From positions 1-53,938 of the IMG/VR virus record IMGVR_UViG_3300043353_000046: a stretch of 53,938 bases of DNA; one strand, given 5' to 3'. This stretch comes from a virus. Shown in pieces: positions 15,704 through 24,971 of the stretch; position 1 is the first letter of the stretch; every line of letters starts with the position of its first letter. The notes beneath the pieces were generated by a model. That model ran no database searches. It saw only the letters and a program-made list of their open reading frames with translations, and was not told the DNA's origin. A program made the position numbers and the translations under genes.

Positions 15704-17965
15704 ATGCCTATGGCCGTTCCTGACATCGACGTGGAGACCATGCGCGGTGGTCTTAATGATACAGACCCCGCGAATGCGCTGAAGCCGGATGAATGCGTCC
15801 AGGCGGACAACATCGAGTTCTTCGCCTCCATGTGTGGAGAGCGGAGGGGCGGGAGTGTGTCTCTGAGCTTGACGAGCAGCGGGCTGACGGCGGAGGCGCT
15901 TATCTGCCATCTGTCGCAGTGGTTCCCGACCAACGTCCCGACGCTACCGGAATATATTGGCATCGCCGCGACTCCAGGGACCTCGGTCAGTGCTGCTCGC
16001 CGGGATACCGCTGGGACGTGGCATGTGCTGACCCCCAGCGATGCGATTGATACAGCCGCGCCCGGCATCTATGGGATTGTCACCCAGGCACTCGACGCGA
16101 ACAACTTCATCGCCTACAAGAGTGCGAACAACCGCCTGCACCTGATTACCACCGGGTCTGTCTGGCGGGTGGCGGGACTCGCTGCGCCGGCTGCACCGAC
16201 TGCGGCGGACACGGGTTCGGGGTCATTCACGGGCACCCGCTACTATCGCGTCCGCTACACCGAGGTCAGCGGCAGCACGGTGGTCCGTCGCAGTGAGCCC
16301 GGCCCGGTGCTGACGTTCGTGCCCTCGAAGACGGGAGCGGCGGCACGCGTGACGAAGCCTGCGGCTATCAGCGAAGGCGAGACCAACTGGGAACTCGAAG
16401 CGTCACTCGATAACGCCAACTGGTATCGGATTGCGTCCACGGTAGTGGGCACGACGACCTACGATGACCACGCGTCCAGCGCGAAAACCTATCCGACAGT
16501 GTCTCATGCGGCACCGACGAGCAACGATGGCACGGCTATCACTTACGTCCTCCTGAGCGACCAAGCGGCAGCGCTCAATCTCACCGGCACGGTGAGCAAT
16601 GGTATCTATGGCAACCCGGCAGGCACGATTGCCGGTCGTGGGTGGATTGGCTATACGAGCGGTGGCGTCTACATTCCGGCGTTCCCACCGACGTGGAGCG
16701 CAGGGCAGAACTGGTACGCCTCACCGGATGTCGCGGTGGCGATGGAACAAGCCAGTGTCGGTGGCGACGGGCAGGACTACGCAGCAACGGGGACGCTGTC
16801 AGAAGCGGTGGGCGCGTATCTCACCATCCCGAGTGCGAAGTTTCTGGCCGTCGATGGCGACCGACTCATTTGGGGCGGACATCAAACAGACCCGGCGTTA
16901 GCCTCGACGGTCGGCTGGACGCCCAAGAAGGGAGACCCTGGTGTTGGAAATAGTGAACGCAACCCCATTGTCACCACTGGTGGCGAAGACATCGTCTCCA
17001 CTCGTGACCTCGATAATTATGACGGCGGTCCTCTCACTGGGCTCGCCGCGTCTACGCTCGGCACATGGTACGCGTTCAAATGGCAGCGCATTTATTCTGC
17101 CGTCGAGAACCAGAACGTCACCAACGCCTATGACGTCAACTGCGTGAGTTCAACGCGGGGCGCGATTCCTGGCAGCGTCGTGAAGGCCGCGAATCCTGAC
17201 GGGTCGTCGACCATTTTCTTCCTCGACCCGAATGTGGGGCTGTGCCGGTTGGGCGTGGGCGGGGTCATCAACACCATTCGAGGCGTGCGGACCACCTGGG
17301 GGACGGTGAACGTCAAGGCGACGTCGCTGGTCTGCTGCGGCTGCTTCTATCCGTATAAGCATCAGGTCCGGTGGTGGGTGGCGACGGCGGGCTCGAATGT
17401 GCCGAACCTGGGGATTACCCTGCAGACGTCGGAGCTACAGCAACGCGGCGAGAGCGGCGAGCTGGGACGTGGGATTTCTCTCGTGACCGCTCGACAGTCT
17501 CAGGCGTTGTGTGCGGCGGCTCTGACCGTCACGGTGAACAACCAGACGACGGAGGTCCCGTTCATCGGCCAGACGAGCCCGGAGTTCGTGCAGCGGCTGG
17601 ACACGGGCGTCACCGACAACGGCACGACCTACGTGGCCACGCTCAAATCCCGGCCGTTGTTCCTCGCCGGGATGCTGAACAAGTTCGGCATCATTGCGGG
17701 GGCGCTGTTGGCGACAGCCAACGCGGCCGGGTCCATCATTCTGAGTCTCGTGCGTGATGAAGGTGGCGCAGGGCAGACGAACGTCTCGACGGTGGCGACG
17801 TCGCTGGCCCCCGTGGCGAGCGAGCCCCAAGTCATCAAGATATTTGACGGACTGGCGATGCGGGAGTTGCGTTCGCTGAACTTCATCCTGACTGACGGGG
17901 GCGCGAACACGCCCTGGGCCTGTCAGATGGTCAGTCTGAAGCCGAGTCTGGAGCAGAAGAAGTGA
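15704..17965 (+). CDS. Putative tail nozzle protein (gp12/tubular B-like)
   Basis: A 753-residue, strand-rich protein. The N-terminus has GGLNDTDPANALKPDEC, then a GERRGG segment, typical of large podoviral tail/nozzle proteins, which start with a short strand describing conditions at the tail tip and then form beta-propeller-like repeats. Its length is close to that of T7 gp12. With the adaptor upstream and a fibre-like gene downstream, it would form the tail tube end through which DNA leaves. It overlaps the next gene by 4 bases. Confidence 0.7.
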   Translation: MPMAVPDIDVETMRGGLNDTDPANALKPDECVQADNIEFFASMCGERRGGSVSLSLTSSGLTAEALICHLSQWFPTNVPTLPEYIGIAATPGTSVSAARRDTAGTWHVLTPSDAIDTAAPGIYGIVTQALDANNFIAYKSANNRLHLITTGSVWRVAGLAAPAAPTAADTGSGSFTGTRYYRVRYTEVSGSTVVRRSEPGPVLTFVPSKTGAAARVTKPAAISEGETNWELEASLDNANWYRIASTVVGTTTYDDHASSAKTYPTVSHAAPTSNDGTAITYVLLSDQAAALNLTGTVSNGIYGNPAGTIAGRGWIGYTSGGVYIPAFPPTWSAGQNWYASPDVAVAMEQASVGGDGQDYAATGTLSEAVGAYLTIPSAKFLAVDGDRLIWGGHQTDPALASTVGWTPKKGDPGVGNSERNPIVTTGGEDIVSTRDLDNYDGGPLTGLAASTLGTWYAFKWQRIYSAVENQNVTNAYDVNCVSSTRGAIPGSVVKAANPDGSSTIFFLDPNVGLCRLGVGGVINTIRGVRTTWGTVNVKATSLVCCGCFYPYKHQVRWWVATAGSNVPNLGITLQTSELQQRGESGELGRGISLVTARQSQALCAAALTVTVNNQTTEVPFIGQTSPEFVQRLDTGVTDNGTTYVATLKSRPLFLAGMLNKFGIIAGALLATANAAGSIILSLVRDEGGAGQTNVSTVATSLAPVASEPQVIKIFDGLAMRELRSLNFILTDGGANTPWACQMVSLKPSLEQKK

Positions 17966-18786
17966 ACCTCGTCAAAAATGTGGACGGTGAGTGGAGCACA
18001 GCGAAGGGACGGGTGCGTCAGGACCTGGACTCCATTCAGCGAGCCTACAACGCGCTGCAGGCGCAGTTCGATGCCCTCTACAAGCAGGTGAATACCGCCG
18101 CGCCCGTGCCAGCTGCGACCATCTCTGCGTCCAATCAGGTCACCGTGCCGACTGGGGATTTCCTGTCGGTGGTGGCGACGAATGGGGGACTCACTGGGAA
18201 CGGGACCGCTGCAGACCCGCTGATTGCAACAGGTGGAGGCGTCACCGTCGCGGCGGCCGGCGCCCTCAGCGGTGTCGGCACCCCAGCCTCGCCGCTGTCG
18301 GTCAATGTTGATGGCGTCACGATGTCTATCAACGGCTCGAATCAGCTGGTGGCCTCGGCAGGGTCCTCGTTGCCGGTGTTCTCGACCGTGGCGGCGATTA
18401 CGCCCAATGCGCTGATAAATTCGTTCACCACGCCGGTCACTCTGGTCGCGGCACCGGGTGCGGGGCTGTATCTGATGCCCCTGCAAGCGACGATTGTCAT
18501 TCGCAAGCCCGGCGCCTCATTCGAGATTGCGCCCAACCCCACCTATAGCTTTCTGTATAGCGGTGCAGGTGCGACCGGGTGGGCGAGTTCGATTGCCCCT
18601 GGGACGGGAAGCGCCTGGACCGAGTGGTTCTCGATGTTGACTATCAACCAGTTCACGGACTTTGCGAACATTCGGTCAAATCAGGGGCTGACTATTCGGG
18701 GGAACCTGAATGGGGGCGCGTGGTTCCCGAACACCGCAGGCATCACCATCAACATTGGGATTCTGTATACCGTGTACACGCTGTAG
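17962..18786 (+). CDS. Putative tail fibre / spike protein
   Basis: A 274-residue protein. A charged helical N-terminus (residues 1-45, possible trimer coiled coil) is followed by fibre-type repeats: GGLTGNGTAADPL and GALSGVGTPASPL are two copies of an LxGxGTxxxPL pattern. It ends in a beta-rich domain of about 120 residues. This architecture is common in trimeric receptor-binding fibres. The GTG start overlaps the nozzle stop. It is the best candidate for host recognition in this genome. Confidence 0.65.
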   Translation: MNLVKNVDGEWSTAKGRVRQDLDSIQRAYNALQAQFDALYKQVNTAAPVPAATISASNQVTVPTGDFLSVVATNGGLTGNGTAADPLIATGGGVTVAAAGALSGVGTPASPLSVNVDGVTMSINGSNQLVASAGSSLPVFSTVAAITPNALINSFTTPVTLVAAPGAGLYLMPLQATIVIRKPGASFEIAPNPTYSFLYSGAGATGWASSIAPGTGSAWTEWFSMLTINQFTDFANIRSNQGLTIRGNLNGGAWFPNTAGITINIGILYTVYTL

Positions 18787-18839
18787 TGGCAAAAACTGCC
18801 CTATTACGATACACTTAGAAGGTCCCTCAGTGGACCTTC
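18786..18839 (+). promoter_or_regulatory. Promoter and leader hairpin for internal virion genes
   Basis: GTGGCA (18786-18791) is spaced 18 bases from TACACT (18810-18815), inside CGATACACTTAGAAGG, the element shared with 3190. Right after it is a perfect hairpin GAAGGTCC/GGACCTTC (18818-18825, 18832-18839, 6-base loop) with no T-run. This suggests a 5' stabilising stem rather than a terminator. Confidence 0.5.
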
Positions 18840-18872
18840 CGCCCGCCAGCGTCAAAGGCTAGAAGGTCACCT

Positions 18873-19868
18873 ATGACGAGCAATACCTACGAGGACTCTC
18901 CCGACGACAATCAGACGGGTACCAAGAAGCCCCAAGTGGAGCCGAACAAGGCACCCGACTATTCGGCCGCTGGCGGAGCTGCTCCTGCTGCGCCGGCCGC
19001 GACCTCGGGCATGCCGGCTGGCATGGACCCGGCGCTGTGGAATGTCTATAAGGATTCTGGCCTCACGCCGTCGAATGACAGCGGCACCGGGTTCGCAGAC
19101 TGGCAGTATTGGCAGAAGGTGGGACCGAGCCAGTACGACCGCCTGAAAGCCGACATCGCGGGCACCGGACGAGACCAGCCCACGGGTACCCCCGGTTCAG
19201 GCGTGTGGGCATCGAGCGGGCAGGGTGCGCCCGGTCAAGCAAACTTCGACAGCGGCTATGCCAACTCCCCGACTGGCGGGGGCGTGGGTGGGAATCTTGT
19301 GCAGGTGGGGGCGCCGGCCGCTGCCCAGACCGGCACGATTGGGTCCGTGGGCACGATGAATGGCGCCCTCGGCACGGGGGACGCGAATACCCTGTATGGC
19401 ACGCTACAGGCCCGAGCGGGACAGACGCTGAATGTGGACCCGAATGACCCGGTCATCAAGGCCCAGGTCGATGCGTATCGGGCGGAGCAGACGCGGGCAG
19501 CGCGCAACCTGATGAGCGAGCAGGCGGAGCGCGGCGGGACGAGTTCCAATCAGGACGCGAACCAGCGGAGCGCGACGGAGAAGGCGGCACAGGCCACCGC
19601 AGGCTTCCAGGGCACGCTCATGGCGAATGAAGTCGCGGCTCGCCGGCAGGAGATTCAGTCCGCGCTCGCAGGTGAGCAGGGGATTCTGACCGCGCAACAG
19701 CAGATGGCGCTGCAACAGGAACTCGCCAACCTCGATGTGAAGCTGCGGAGTTACCAGTTCGGCCAGTCGCAGAATCAGCAGGAGTCGCAGTTTGCGCGCA
19801 CGCTGGCCGAACGCGGCTTTGAGTTCGACACCAACTCGCAATTCCAGAACTCGCCGCTGGGGAGCTAA
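18873..19868 (+). CDS. Putative internal virion / DNA ejection protein
   Basis: A 331-residue protein. The N-terminal half is low-complexity (Gly, Ala, Pro, Ser, Asp). The C-terminal half (about 185-320) is a long helix rich in Gln, Ala and Arg. This composition, plus the position after the tail genes and the following membrane-active large genes, resembles the ejection proteins of P22/T7-like phages, which leave the virion during infection. No enzymatic motif is seen. Confidence 0.55.
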   Translation: MTSNTYEDSPDDNQTGTKKPQVEPNKAPDYSAAGGAAPAAPAATSGMPAGMDPALWNVYKDSGLTPSNDSGTGFADWQYWQKVGPSQYDRLKADIAGTGRDQPTGTPGSGVWASSGQGAPGQANFDSGYANSPTGGGVGGNLVQVGAPAAAQTGTIGSVGTMNGALGTGDANTLYGTLQARAGQTLNVDPNDPVIKAQVDAYRAEQTRAARNLMSEQAERGGTSSNQDANQRSATEKAAQATAGFQGTLMANEVAARRQEIQSALAGEQGILTAQQQMALQQELANLDVKLRSYQFGQSQNQQESQFARTLAERGFEFDTNSQFQNSPLGS

Positions 19869-19870
19869 TC

Positions 19871-21085
19871 ATGGCAGACCAGCCGAATCTCGGCTATGAC
19901 AAGACGAACGCCGTCGACCTGGATACCTTCAATCAGTGGTTTCGGTCGCGACCGGAGTATTACGCCAAGCTCGCGGAGTTTGGACAGGACCCGAATAACG
20001 TCCATCTGAATGACCAGCAGAAGCAGCAGATGGTGGCGCTTGCGCAATCACTGGGCGCAGTGGTGGATGAGGGTGGGTCAGGTCAGGAAGTCGACGACTC
20101 GGGCAACTTCAGAAACAAAAGTCACAAGCTGAAGACGGGGCTCATCATCGCGGGTATCGCGGGTGCGGCGCTCGCGACGGCTGGCGCAGCGGGTCTGTTC
20201 GGTGGTGCTGCCGCTGGTGGTGCGGAAGGTGCGGCTGGCGCCGCTGGTCTCGGTGGAGTGGAGGCTGGCGCGACGGCAGGCTTGGGCGCTGCTGCACTCC
20301 CCGGTGCGGGAACCGCGCTCGGTGCTGCGGGGCTTGGTGGGGTGGAAGCAGGAGCGACCGCAGGGCTGGGAGCAATGGCGCTGCCGGGCGCTGGGACTGC
20401 GCTCGATGCGGGCACGGCGGCCAGCATTGCTGGTGCGGCGGGTGATGGCGCGTTTGACGCGACCGGAAACTTCATCGGCGAGTCCAGCATTCCAGGTGCC
20501 ACGGGGTCCTTCGATGCCGCAGACGCTGCTGCGACCGCCGCGGGCGGGTCCTCGCTCGGCAAGACGCTAGGCAAGTCCCTCGGGACCTTTGGTGACCTCG
20601 CTGGCAGCGTGGGGCAGGCGATTGGCAAGTCGAATACCGCGGCTGGTCAGAACCGACTGAATCAGGAAAATCTCGGGCTCAGTGCGAACGCACAGAACAT
20701 CACCGGACAGAGTGCGTTCGAACAAGAGCTGATGAACCGGGCGAAAGAGGAAGACGTCCAGCGTGGAAAAGCGCTGAAGGATGTCTATCGTTCCTCCTAC
20801 AACGCGAATCCCCGTGTGAGTCCGTTCGACCCGGCTGGAGCGCCGAAGTACTCCCCGCAGTATCTGTCGGTGGCACAGGCGCTCGCGGACCAGGGGCAAG
20901 GCACGCTGGCGAATTCGGCACAGTACGCGACGACCTCGATGCCGGCGCTGAAGCCCTACAACCCGATTGACCCGAAGGATGTCCAGGGCGCGACGAACAC
21001 GGAGCAGGGCACGGCGTCGAAGATTGCCGATTACCTCGGGCCGGGGCTGTCGACCGCTCAGCTCATCGCCAAGCTGTGGAAGTAA
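19871..21085 (+). CDS. Putative membrane-active internal virion protein
   Basis: A 404-residue protein. An N-terminal helical domain (1-90) is followed by a Gly/Ala-rich hydrophobic region. Within that region, two tandem copies of a 28-residue unit, GAAGLGGVEAGATAGLGA then A/M-ALPGAGTAL, are visible near residues 120-176. The C-terminal part is polar and helical, with many Asn/Gln. Gly/Ala membrane-inserting segments are typical of ejection proteins that form a channel across the envelope. A small helical tail ends AQLIAKLWK. Confidence 0.6.
   Translation: MADQPNLGYDKTNAVDLDTFNQWFRSRPEYYAKLAEFGQDPNNVHLNDQQKQQMVALAQSLGAVVDEGGSGQEVDDSGNFRNKSHKLKTGLIIAGIAGAALATAGAAGLFGGAAAGGAEGAAGAAGLGGVEAGATAGLGAAALPGAGTALGAAGLGGVEAGATAGLGAMALPGAGTALDAGTAASIAGAAGDGAFDATGNFIGESSIPGATGSFDAADAAATAAGGSSLGKTLGKSLGTFGDLAGSVGQAIGKSNTAAGQNRLNQENLGLSANAQNITGQSAFEQELMNRAKEEDVQRGKALKDVYRSSYNANPRVSPFDPAGAPKYSPQYLSVAQALADQGQGTLANSAQYATTSMPALKPYNPIDPKDVQGATNTEQGTASKIADYLGPGLSTAQLIAKLWK
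20220..20406 (+). repeat. Tandem coding repeat in the internal virion gene
   Basis: Two diverged 84-bp copies encode the Gly/Ala unit GAAGLGGVEAGATAGLG. The protein repeat is better conserved than the codons, so the duplication is old and under selection. Confidence 0.6.
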
Positions 21086-21087
21086 TC

Positions 21088-22404
21088 ATGGAATACATGA
21101 GTCCCGGAGACGCGTTCTCGTCCAGCATTGCTAACACTCTGGCCTCTCGTGACCAGCAGGCGAGGCAGGCGCAGGAGTTCGCGCTAAAGCAGGCGGCTGA
21201 GGCGAGGCTGGCCAAGGTGCAGGAAGCGCAGATTGCCGAAGCGCAGGCCGCACTGGCGGAAAAGCGTCAGGAGCATCAGGCGGCGATTGACGACAAGGAG
21301 CGCAATGCGACGGTCAAGGATGTGAGTGGCATGGTGGCCGGCGACATTCCTGATTCAGACCTTATCGCACGCGCACAGAAGTACCACGTTCCGATTCGAA
21401 TGACCGCGATGGCTCCGCCACAAGGCGAGGCTCCGCCGCCCGCGTTGGCCGCGGACCCCACTGCCGACGCGCCGGTCAATCAGCCAGCTGGCACGGGGGT
21501 GTTGAAGAATGCCCCGCAGGCATTTGCGGGCACGCGTGCGGACGCAGAGAAGAAGAAGCTCGAAGACAAGGTCAACGAGATTCGCGACACCCTGAGCGGA
21601 GCGGACCCTGGGAGTCCCGAATACAAGAAAGCCATCCTCGACTACCAGATGGTCACGGGCAAGTCGATTCCTGCGGGGTTTGCGAAAGAGACGGGCGGCA
21701 CGGGCAATGTGGCTCGTGTGTCTCCCGACAAAGGCAAGGTCGAGGTCATGCGCAATGGTGCGTGGGTGACGGCGACCGAAGCCGACCTCGGGCCGGGCAC
21801 GCACTGGCTGAATGAACCCCCGCCGAAGGACAACACGGTTCATGACCTCGCCAAGCAGACGGCAGTCGGGCACGTCTATGACACGGCCATGAAGGAGCTG
21901 CTGGAGACCGAGAAGCCTATCAAGGGTCACATCGACGGCATCAACGGGCTGGGCTCGGTGCTCGCGCAACGGACACCGAGCGCGGATGCGCTGATTGCCC
22001 CGTTGGTCCTGAAAGCCACCGTCGCCGGCCAAGGTTCGGGCTTCCGTATGACCCGAGCGGAAATCGACAACGTGCTGCACTCGCGTTCGAAGTGGCAGGA
22101 CTTGGAAGTCGCCCTCAACAAGTGGAGCGCGAACCCGAAGGAAGCGCTGCAGGTCACCGACGAACAGCGCACCGACCTGCGGAATCTGGCGAAGGCGATT
22201 CGCATCAAAGCCAACGAGCAGATGCAGGTCATCACGAAGGCCCGGCACGACCTGGATGATGCGATGGAGGCCGGCGACTCGATGGCGATTCGTCGCCGCC
22301 GCACCAAGCTCGATGAAGACCTGCAGAAGATGAATGACGAGCCGGAAGTGAAAAACGATGACCTGCAGTCGCGTGCGGACGCGCTGCTGAAACGGAAGTC
22401 CTAA
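21088..22404 (+). CDS. Putative internal virion protein
   Basis: A 438-residue protein. I chose ATG 21088 over the GTG at 21076, which lies inside the previous gene. Residues 15-75 form a long Ala/Gln/Glu coiled coil, residues 90-140 are Pro/Ala-rich, and the C-terminal 200 residues are helical and charged. There is no catalytic signature. Its place and composition point to a core or ejection protein. It overlaps the next gene by one base (taATG). Confidence 0.55.
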   Translation: MEYMSPGDAFSSSIANTLASRDQQARQAQEFALKQAAEARLAKVQEAQIAEAQAALAEKRQEHQAAIDDKERNATVKDVSGMVAGDIPDSDLIARAQKYHVPIRMTAMAPPQGEAPPPALAADPTADAPVNQPAGTGVLKNAPQAFAGTRADAEKKKLEDKVNEIRDTLSGADPGSPEYKKAILDYQMVTGKSIPAGFAKETGGTGNVARVSPDKGKVEVMRNGAWVTATEADLGPGTHWLNEPPPKDNTVHDLAKQTAVGHVYDTAMKELLETEKPIKGHIDGINGLGSVLAQRTPSADALIAPLVLKATVAGQGSGFRMTRAEIDNVLHSRSKWQDLEVALNKWSANPKEALQVTDEQRTDLRNLAKAIRIKANEQMQVITKARHDLDDAMEAGDSMAIRRRRTKLDEDLQKMNDEPEVKNDDLQSRADALLKRKS

Positions 22405-24203
22405 TGCCGACGCCTCAACTGCTCGATTCGCATAAGTACGATGACAAGAGCGGAACCCCCTCGACTGGGTCGGATGCAGAACTGCGTGCGGTCGTGGTCG
22501 ACATGCTGAAGGCCGGGCACTCGGATGATGAGGTCCGCAAGTTCATCCAGAAGGTGGACGACCTGAAGGACCCCACGGGAGCGCGTATTGCCGGCGCCAT
22601 GTCGGGGATTGGTCCCGGTCTGCTGACCGGGCTGGTGGGCGTCCCCCTGATGGTCAAGGATGCGGTCCTCGACGGCATCAGCCTCCTGCAGGGTAAGGAC
22701 CCGGAGAATGCGAAAGCGTTCATGGACTCGGTGACGACCTTTCTACCGAAGTTGAAGGAAGCCGGCCCCCGCGAGCAAGCGAAGATGGTCAGTGAGCTGG
22801 CCACCAGCTTTGGGACGGGTGCGGCAATGGGCGGGGGGACGTTTGCCGCTCGGAAGCCTATCGCTAAAGCAATGGGCGCCACACTACAGGAAGCCGCCAC
22901 TCACCCTGGTGCGGTGCGTCTGGCCTCGGGTGGCGCGATGCTGCACGGCTTCTACAACGGCAGCCCGACTGAAATGGGCATGGGCCTCGCGGGCATGTCC
23001 GTGCCCGATGCGGTGGGGAGCATCGGTGAAAAGCTCTACAAGTATGGTGCTGACGGCGCCAAGTATGTCACCAAGAAGGAGCGCGCAGCCGCGCAGTCCG
23101 CTGTGGACGCGCAGCTCCCGAGTGGCGCCCGCAGCATTGATACGGGTCCGGTGAATGCGCTGTCGCTCGCGCCACCGACGTCGGGACCGCAAGGCACATC
23201 GAGGGTGCCGCAGACCGGGATGCCGGCGACGGCGAACAACCGTGTGCAGCGGACGATGGCGGATGAAGCTCGGTCGGAGTCTGCGGTGGCGGGTCGACAG
23301 GCCGCTCGGGCGAAATCCACCGAGAGCACGATTCCGGTGCCGGATGGGCTGTCGGATACCGAAGCCACGACCTTCCGTGAAGTGAAGGCGTCGAATCCGC
23401 AAATCCCCGACCGGGTCATCGTGCAGTCTATCAAAGGCACGAGCGCGCAACCAATTGCGAGTGCAGCTCCTGCGGGGCGACCGGCCATTCGTGTGGCGGA
23501 ACCGACGCCGGCCACTACTGCGCCTGTGGAGCGCCGAAAGGTGGTGGGCTCGAAAGCGCCGAAGCTCCAGGAGACGGCCGAAGGAACGGACTCGCTTGAG
23601 GAGCTGATGTCGGCCATGCATGGCGAGGACGCGGTGCTGCCGGGCAACGGGGGCGGTACGGCGGTCGCTGAACGCCCGGTTGTGGCTCCTGCGAAACGGG
23701 TACCGGCAAACTACATGACCGATACGGATGTCGCGAACATAGGTGAGCATGCAGCGGAGTTGGGTCACAAGACGCTGAACACGCTGGAAGCGGCCGGCGC
23801 GGATGTCCCGGCTGACGGTCTACGGAGCACGCAGGATATCGACCGGGTGGTGAAGCCGGCTGGGTCTCTCATGGACTCGCCCGCCTACAAGGAACTGCAG
23901 GAGTCGATTCGGAAGGCCAACACCCCGACGCCCACACCCTCGAACCTCCACATGGGGAGCGATGCGAGCCCGAATGACATGATGGCGGACATTCGTGTGC
24001 GCGCCCAGGGTGGTGGGGGTATTCGCATTGACGGCAGTCGTCCCGGTCAGCCTATCAGTCTGGTGAAGGGTGAGCCGCTTCCGCTCCCGGAAGACGCCGC
24101 CGCTGTGCTGAAATCCTATCTCGCGGAGAACCCTGACATCGACCCAGCGGTCGCTGAACAACACGTCCGAGATTTCATGGCCAAGATGGGGACTGACGAA
24201 TGA
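22404..24203 (+). CDS. Large putative internal virion protein
   Basis: A 599-residue protein. Residues 60-130 and 140-180 hold hydrophobic Gly-rich stretches (SGIGPGLLTGLVGVPLMV, SGGAMLHGF) that could insert in membranes. A long Ala/Pro/Ser/Thr linker follows, then a charged C-terminal domain. It is the last of four large genes after the tail, consistent with the set of ejection proteins in podoviruses. No lytic transglycosylase motif is visible in it. Confidence 0.55.
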   Translation: MPTPQLLDSHKYDDKSGTPSTGSDAELRAVVVDMLKAGHSDDEVRKFIQKVDDLKDPTGARIAGAMSGIGPGLLTGLVGVPLMVKDAVLDGISLLQGKDPENAKAFMDSVTTFLPKLKEAGPREQAKMVSELATSFGTGAAMGGGTFAARKPIAKAMGATLQEAATHPGAVRLASGGAMLHGFYNGSPTEMGMGLAGMSVPDAVGSIGEKLYKYGADGAKYVTKKERAAAQSAVDAQLPSGARSIDTGPVNALSLAPPTSGPQGTSRVPQTGMPATANNRVQRTMADEARSESAVAGRQAARAKSTESTIPVPDGLSDTEATTFREVKASNPQIPDRVIVQSIKGTSAQPIASAAPAGRPAIRVAEPTPATTAPVERRKVVGSKAPKLQETAEGTDSLEELMSAMHGEDAVLPGNGGGTAVAERPVVAPAKRVPANYMTDTDVANIGEHAAELGHKTLNTLEAAGADVPADGLRSTQDIDRVVKPAGSLMDSPAYKELQESIRKANTPTPTPSNLHMGSDASPNDMMADIRVRAQGGGGIRIDGSRPGQPISLVKGEPLPLPEDAAAVLKSYLAENPDIDPAVAEQHVRDFMAKMGTDE

Positions 24204-24475
24204 GCCGCAAGCTGACGACCATTCATCTGGCGGGGGACTCCACGCCCCGACCAGACCCCGGCTACGAACCCCGGTCACGAGCGTTCGACTGGATGCCCTT
24301 GCTACTGGCGGGTCTGGCGTTGCTCGGGCAGGTGTATATGGAAGCCACCCACAACGACAAGGCGAATGCGGTCGCTATCTCGCGGCTGGAGGGCCACCGC
24401 GAAGACGACAACCAGCGCCTCAACCGAATTGAAGATAAGGTCGACGAGGTCTTGCGTGCGCTGAGGACCAAGTGA
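24200..24475 (+). CDS. Putative holin (single-TM)
   Basis: A 91-residue protein overlapping the upstream gene and the lysozyme gene by 4 bases each. It has a basic N-terminus, one membrane segment (about residues 31-49), then a charged coiled-coil tail. Placed directly before the lysozyme, it is the best holin candidate: holins form holes that release or activate the lysozyme at a timed point. It could instead be a small spanin-like protein, but there is no lipobox or second gene nested in it. Confidence 0.6.
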   Translation: MSRKLTTIHLAGDSTPRPDPGYEPRSRAFDWMPLLLAGLALLGQVYMEATHNDKANAVAISRLEGHREDDNQRLNRIEDKVDEVLRALRTK

Positions 24476-24885
24476 ACTTTCAGAAGCTCCGGGCCACCCT
24501 CGCGGATGCCGAGTTCGAAGCGCTGTCCCTCTACAAGGACACTACTGGGAACTGGACCATCGGCATAGGACACAACCTCACCGCCAAGGGCATCAGCAAA
24601 GGTGTCATGGAGATGATGTTTGCTGAGGACGTCCGAGAGGCCCAGGACACACTTACGAAATTGGTACCTGACTGGCGCCGGTTCAACGAGCCTCGCCAGA
24701 ACGCCCTGGTGGAGCTGGCCTTCAACATGGGGGGTAAGCTCGCCTCCTTCGCCCACATGCTCAGGGCGGTCAATTCTGACGACTGGGATAGGGCTGCAGA
24801 CGAACTGCAGGACTCCCTGTGGTTCCGGCAGGTCGGGAGGAGGGGTCCCCGGCTCGTGCGCACCCTCCGCACCGGCCAAGACTAA
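24472..24885 (+). CDS. T4-type lysozyme (endolysin, GH24)
   Basis: A 137-residue muramidase. The catalytic triad spacing matches T4 lysozyme: Glu14, Asp23 (in YKD) and Thr29, followed by IGIGHNLT. The C-terminal helical domain has the ALVELAFNMG and LRTG elements. It cleaves the beta-1,4 bond between N-acetylmuramic acid and N-acetylglucosamine. It has no signal-anchor sequence, so it depends on a holin. The GTG start overlaps the holin stop. It is slightly shorter than T4 lysozyme (164). Confidence 0.95.
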   Translation: MNFQKLRATLADAEFEALSLYKDTTGNWTIGIGHNLTAKGISKGVMEMMFAEDVREAQDTLTKLVPDWRRFNEPRQNALVELAFNMGGKLASFAHMLRAVNSDDWDRAADELQDSLWFRQVGRRGPRLVRTLRTGQD

Positions 24886-24894
24886 CAGTTTCGT

Positions 24895-24929
24895 CACTGG
24901 GTACCGCTTACCCTCGCCAGTGGGTACCG
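24895..24929 (+). repeat. Direct repeat of CAGTGGGTACCG-type element
   Basis: CACTGGGTACCG (24895-24906) and CAGTGGGTACCG (24918-24929) are near-identical and 23 bases apart, in the gap before the phosphoesterase gene. The same core occurs upstream of the portal (5552). Regulatory use is likely but unproven. Confidence 0.4.
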
Positions 24930-24971
24930 ACTGGCATCTGCGTTGCAACCCCTTCCTTTGGAGCCCCCAAT